Shown here: piece after piece, positions 5,703 to 5,811 of the stretch | Layout: each line of letters opens with the position of its first letter | Position numbering within the stretch: the stretch's first letter is position 1 | NCBI GenBank assembly: GCA_019347795.1 | Contig: JAHWKS010000414.1 | Location: 1 to 5,811 of the forward strand | Reading direction: 5' to 3' | Length of the DNA: 5,811 bases | Source of the DNA: Planctomycetota bacterium | GTDB taxonomy: Bacteria > Planctomycetota > Planctomycetia > Pirellulales > Pirellulaceae | Notes under the pieces: model-generated | What the model was told of the DNA's origin: nothing | Seen by the model: the letters and a program-made list of their open reading frames with translations, nothing else | Database searches by the model: none | Made by a program: the position numbers and the translations under genes

Positions 5703-5760
5703 AATGCGGTTGTGGAGGAATCACAGATTCAACTCTTCCATGATTCTTGGTCAAATCCCA
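5703..5760. repeat. Spacer between the inverted arrays, with a 6-bp inverted repeat
   Basis: This 58-base segment is AT-richer than its surroundings and has no gene. GAATCA at 5718-5723 is the reverse complement of TGATTC at 5741-5746, with 17 bases between. The stem would sit at the tip of the larger hairpin formed by the two flanking arrays. It could also hold the promoter of the peptidase gene, but no convincing -35/-10 pair was found. Confidence 0.4.
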
Positions 5761-5811
5761 TCACTCCATCACTCCATCACTCCATCACTCCATCACTCCA
5801 TCACTCCATCA
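5761..5811. repeat. Tandem array of 8-bp unit TCACTCCA (array 2), cut by the window edge
   Basis: Six perfect copies of TCACTCCA plus TCA run to the last base, so the true length is unknown. The unit is the reverse complement of array 1 with one base changed: array 1 reversed is ACACTCCA. The two arrays therefore face each other and can pair in runs of 7 bases broken by single T-T or A-A mismatches, around the 58-base spacer. Confidence 0.93.

Noticed and set aside
5641..5811. Possible CRISPR array
   Set aside because: The units are 8 bp and joined head to tail with no unique spacers; these are simple tandem repeats.

Overview
The window looks like a piece of a high-GC bacterial chromosome, most likely a planctomycete or a close PVC-group relative. 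That placement is inferred from a secreted protein that joins an SLA1-homology (SHD1) domain to CXXCH haem motifs, a combination I associate with those lineages, and from the GC-rich codon use. There are four protein-coding genes, one gene remnant and a repeat-rich right end. No tRNA, rRNA, CRISPR array, integrase or transposase is visible.

Layout. (1) 20-571 (+): small membrane-anchored protein of unknown function, whose first possible start lies in the centre of a perfect 24-bp palindrome. (2) 659-1435 (+): ATPase of a manganese/zinc-type ABC importer, with a leaderless-looking promoter and a dyad upstream. (3) 1463-3847 (-): secreted SHD1 plus two-haem-motif protein, convergent with the ATPase. 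(4) 3962-4082 (+): remnant that repeats the last 40 or so codons of the ATPase gene, shortened by 14 bases. (5) 4093-5559 (-): M81/MlrC-family metallopeptidase with all expected metal-site residues. (6) 5560-5811: upstream region of the peptidase, holding two 8-bp-unit tandem arrays that are near reverse complements of each other.

The most informative signal is the duplicated ATPase 3' end on both sides of the cytochrome-like gene. It suggests that the ATPase and peptidase genes once met tail to tail and that a segment of about 2.5 kb carrying the cytochrome-like gene came in between, leaving the old ATPase tail stranded next to the peptidase gene. This is the footprint expected of integration or recombination at a gene 3' end, but no recombination enzyme is present in the window.

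The genes do not form one obvious pathway. The first two may belong to one metal-transport operon that begins left of the window. The cytochrome-like gene appears to be an insert, and the peptidase is an independent unit. The second feature worth study is the pair of inverted 8-bp arrays upstream of the peptidase, which could form a long hairpin or cruciform and should be prone to length changes.
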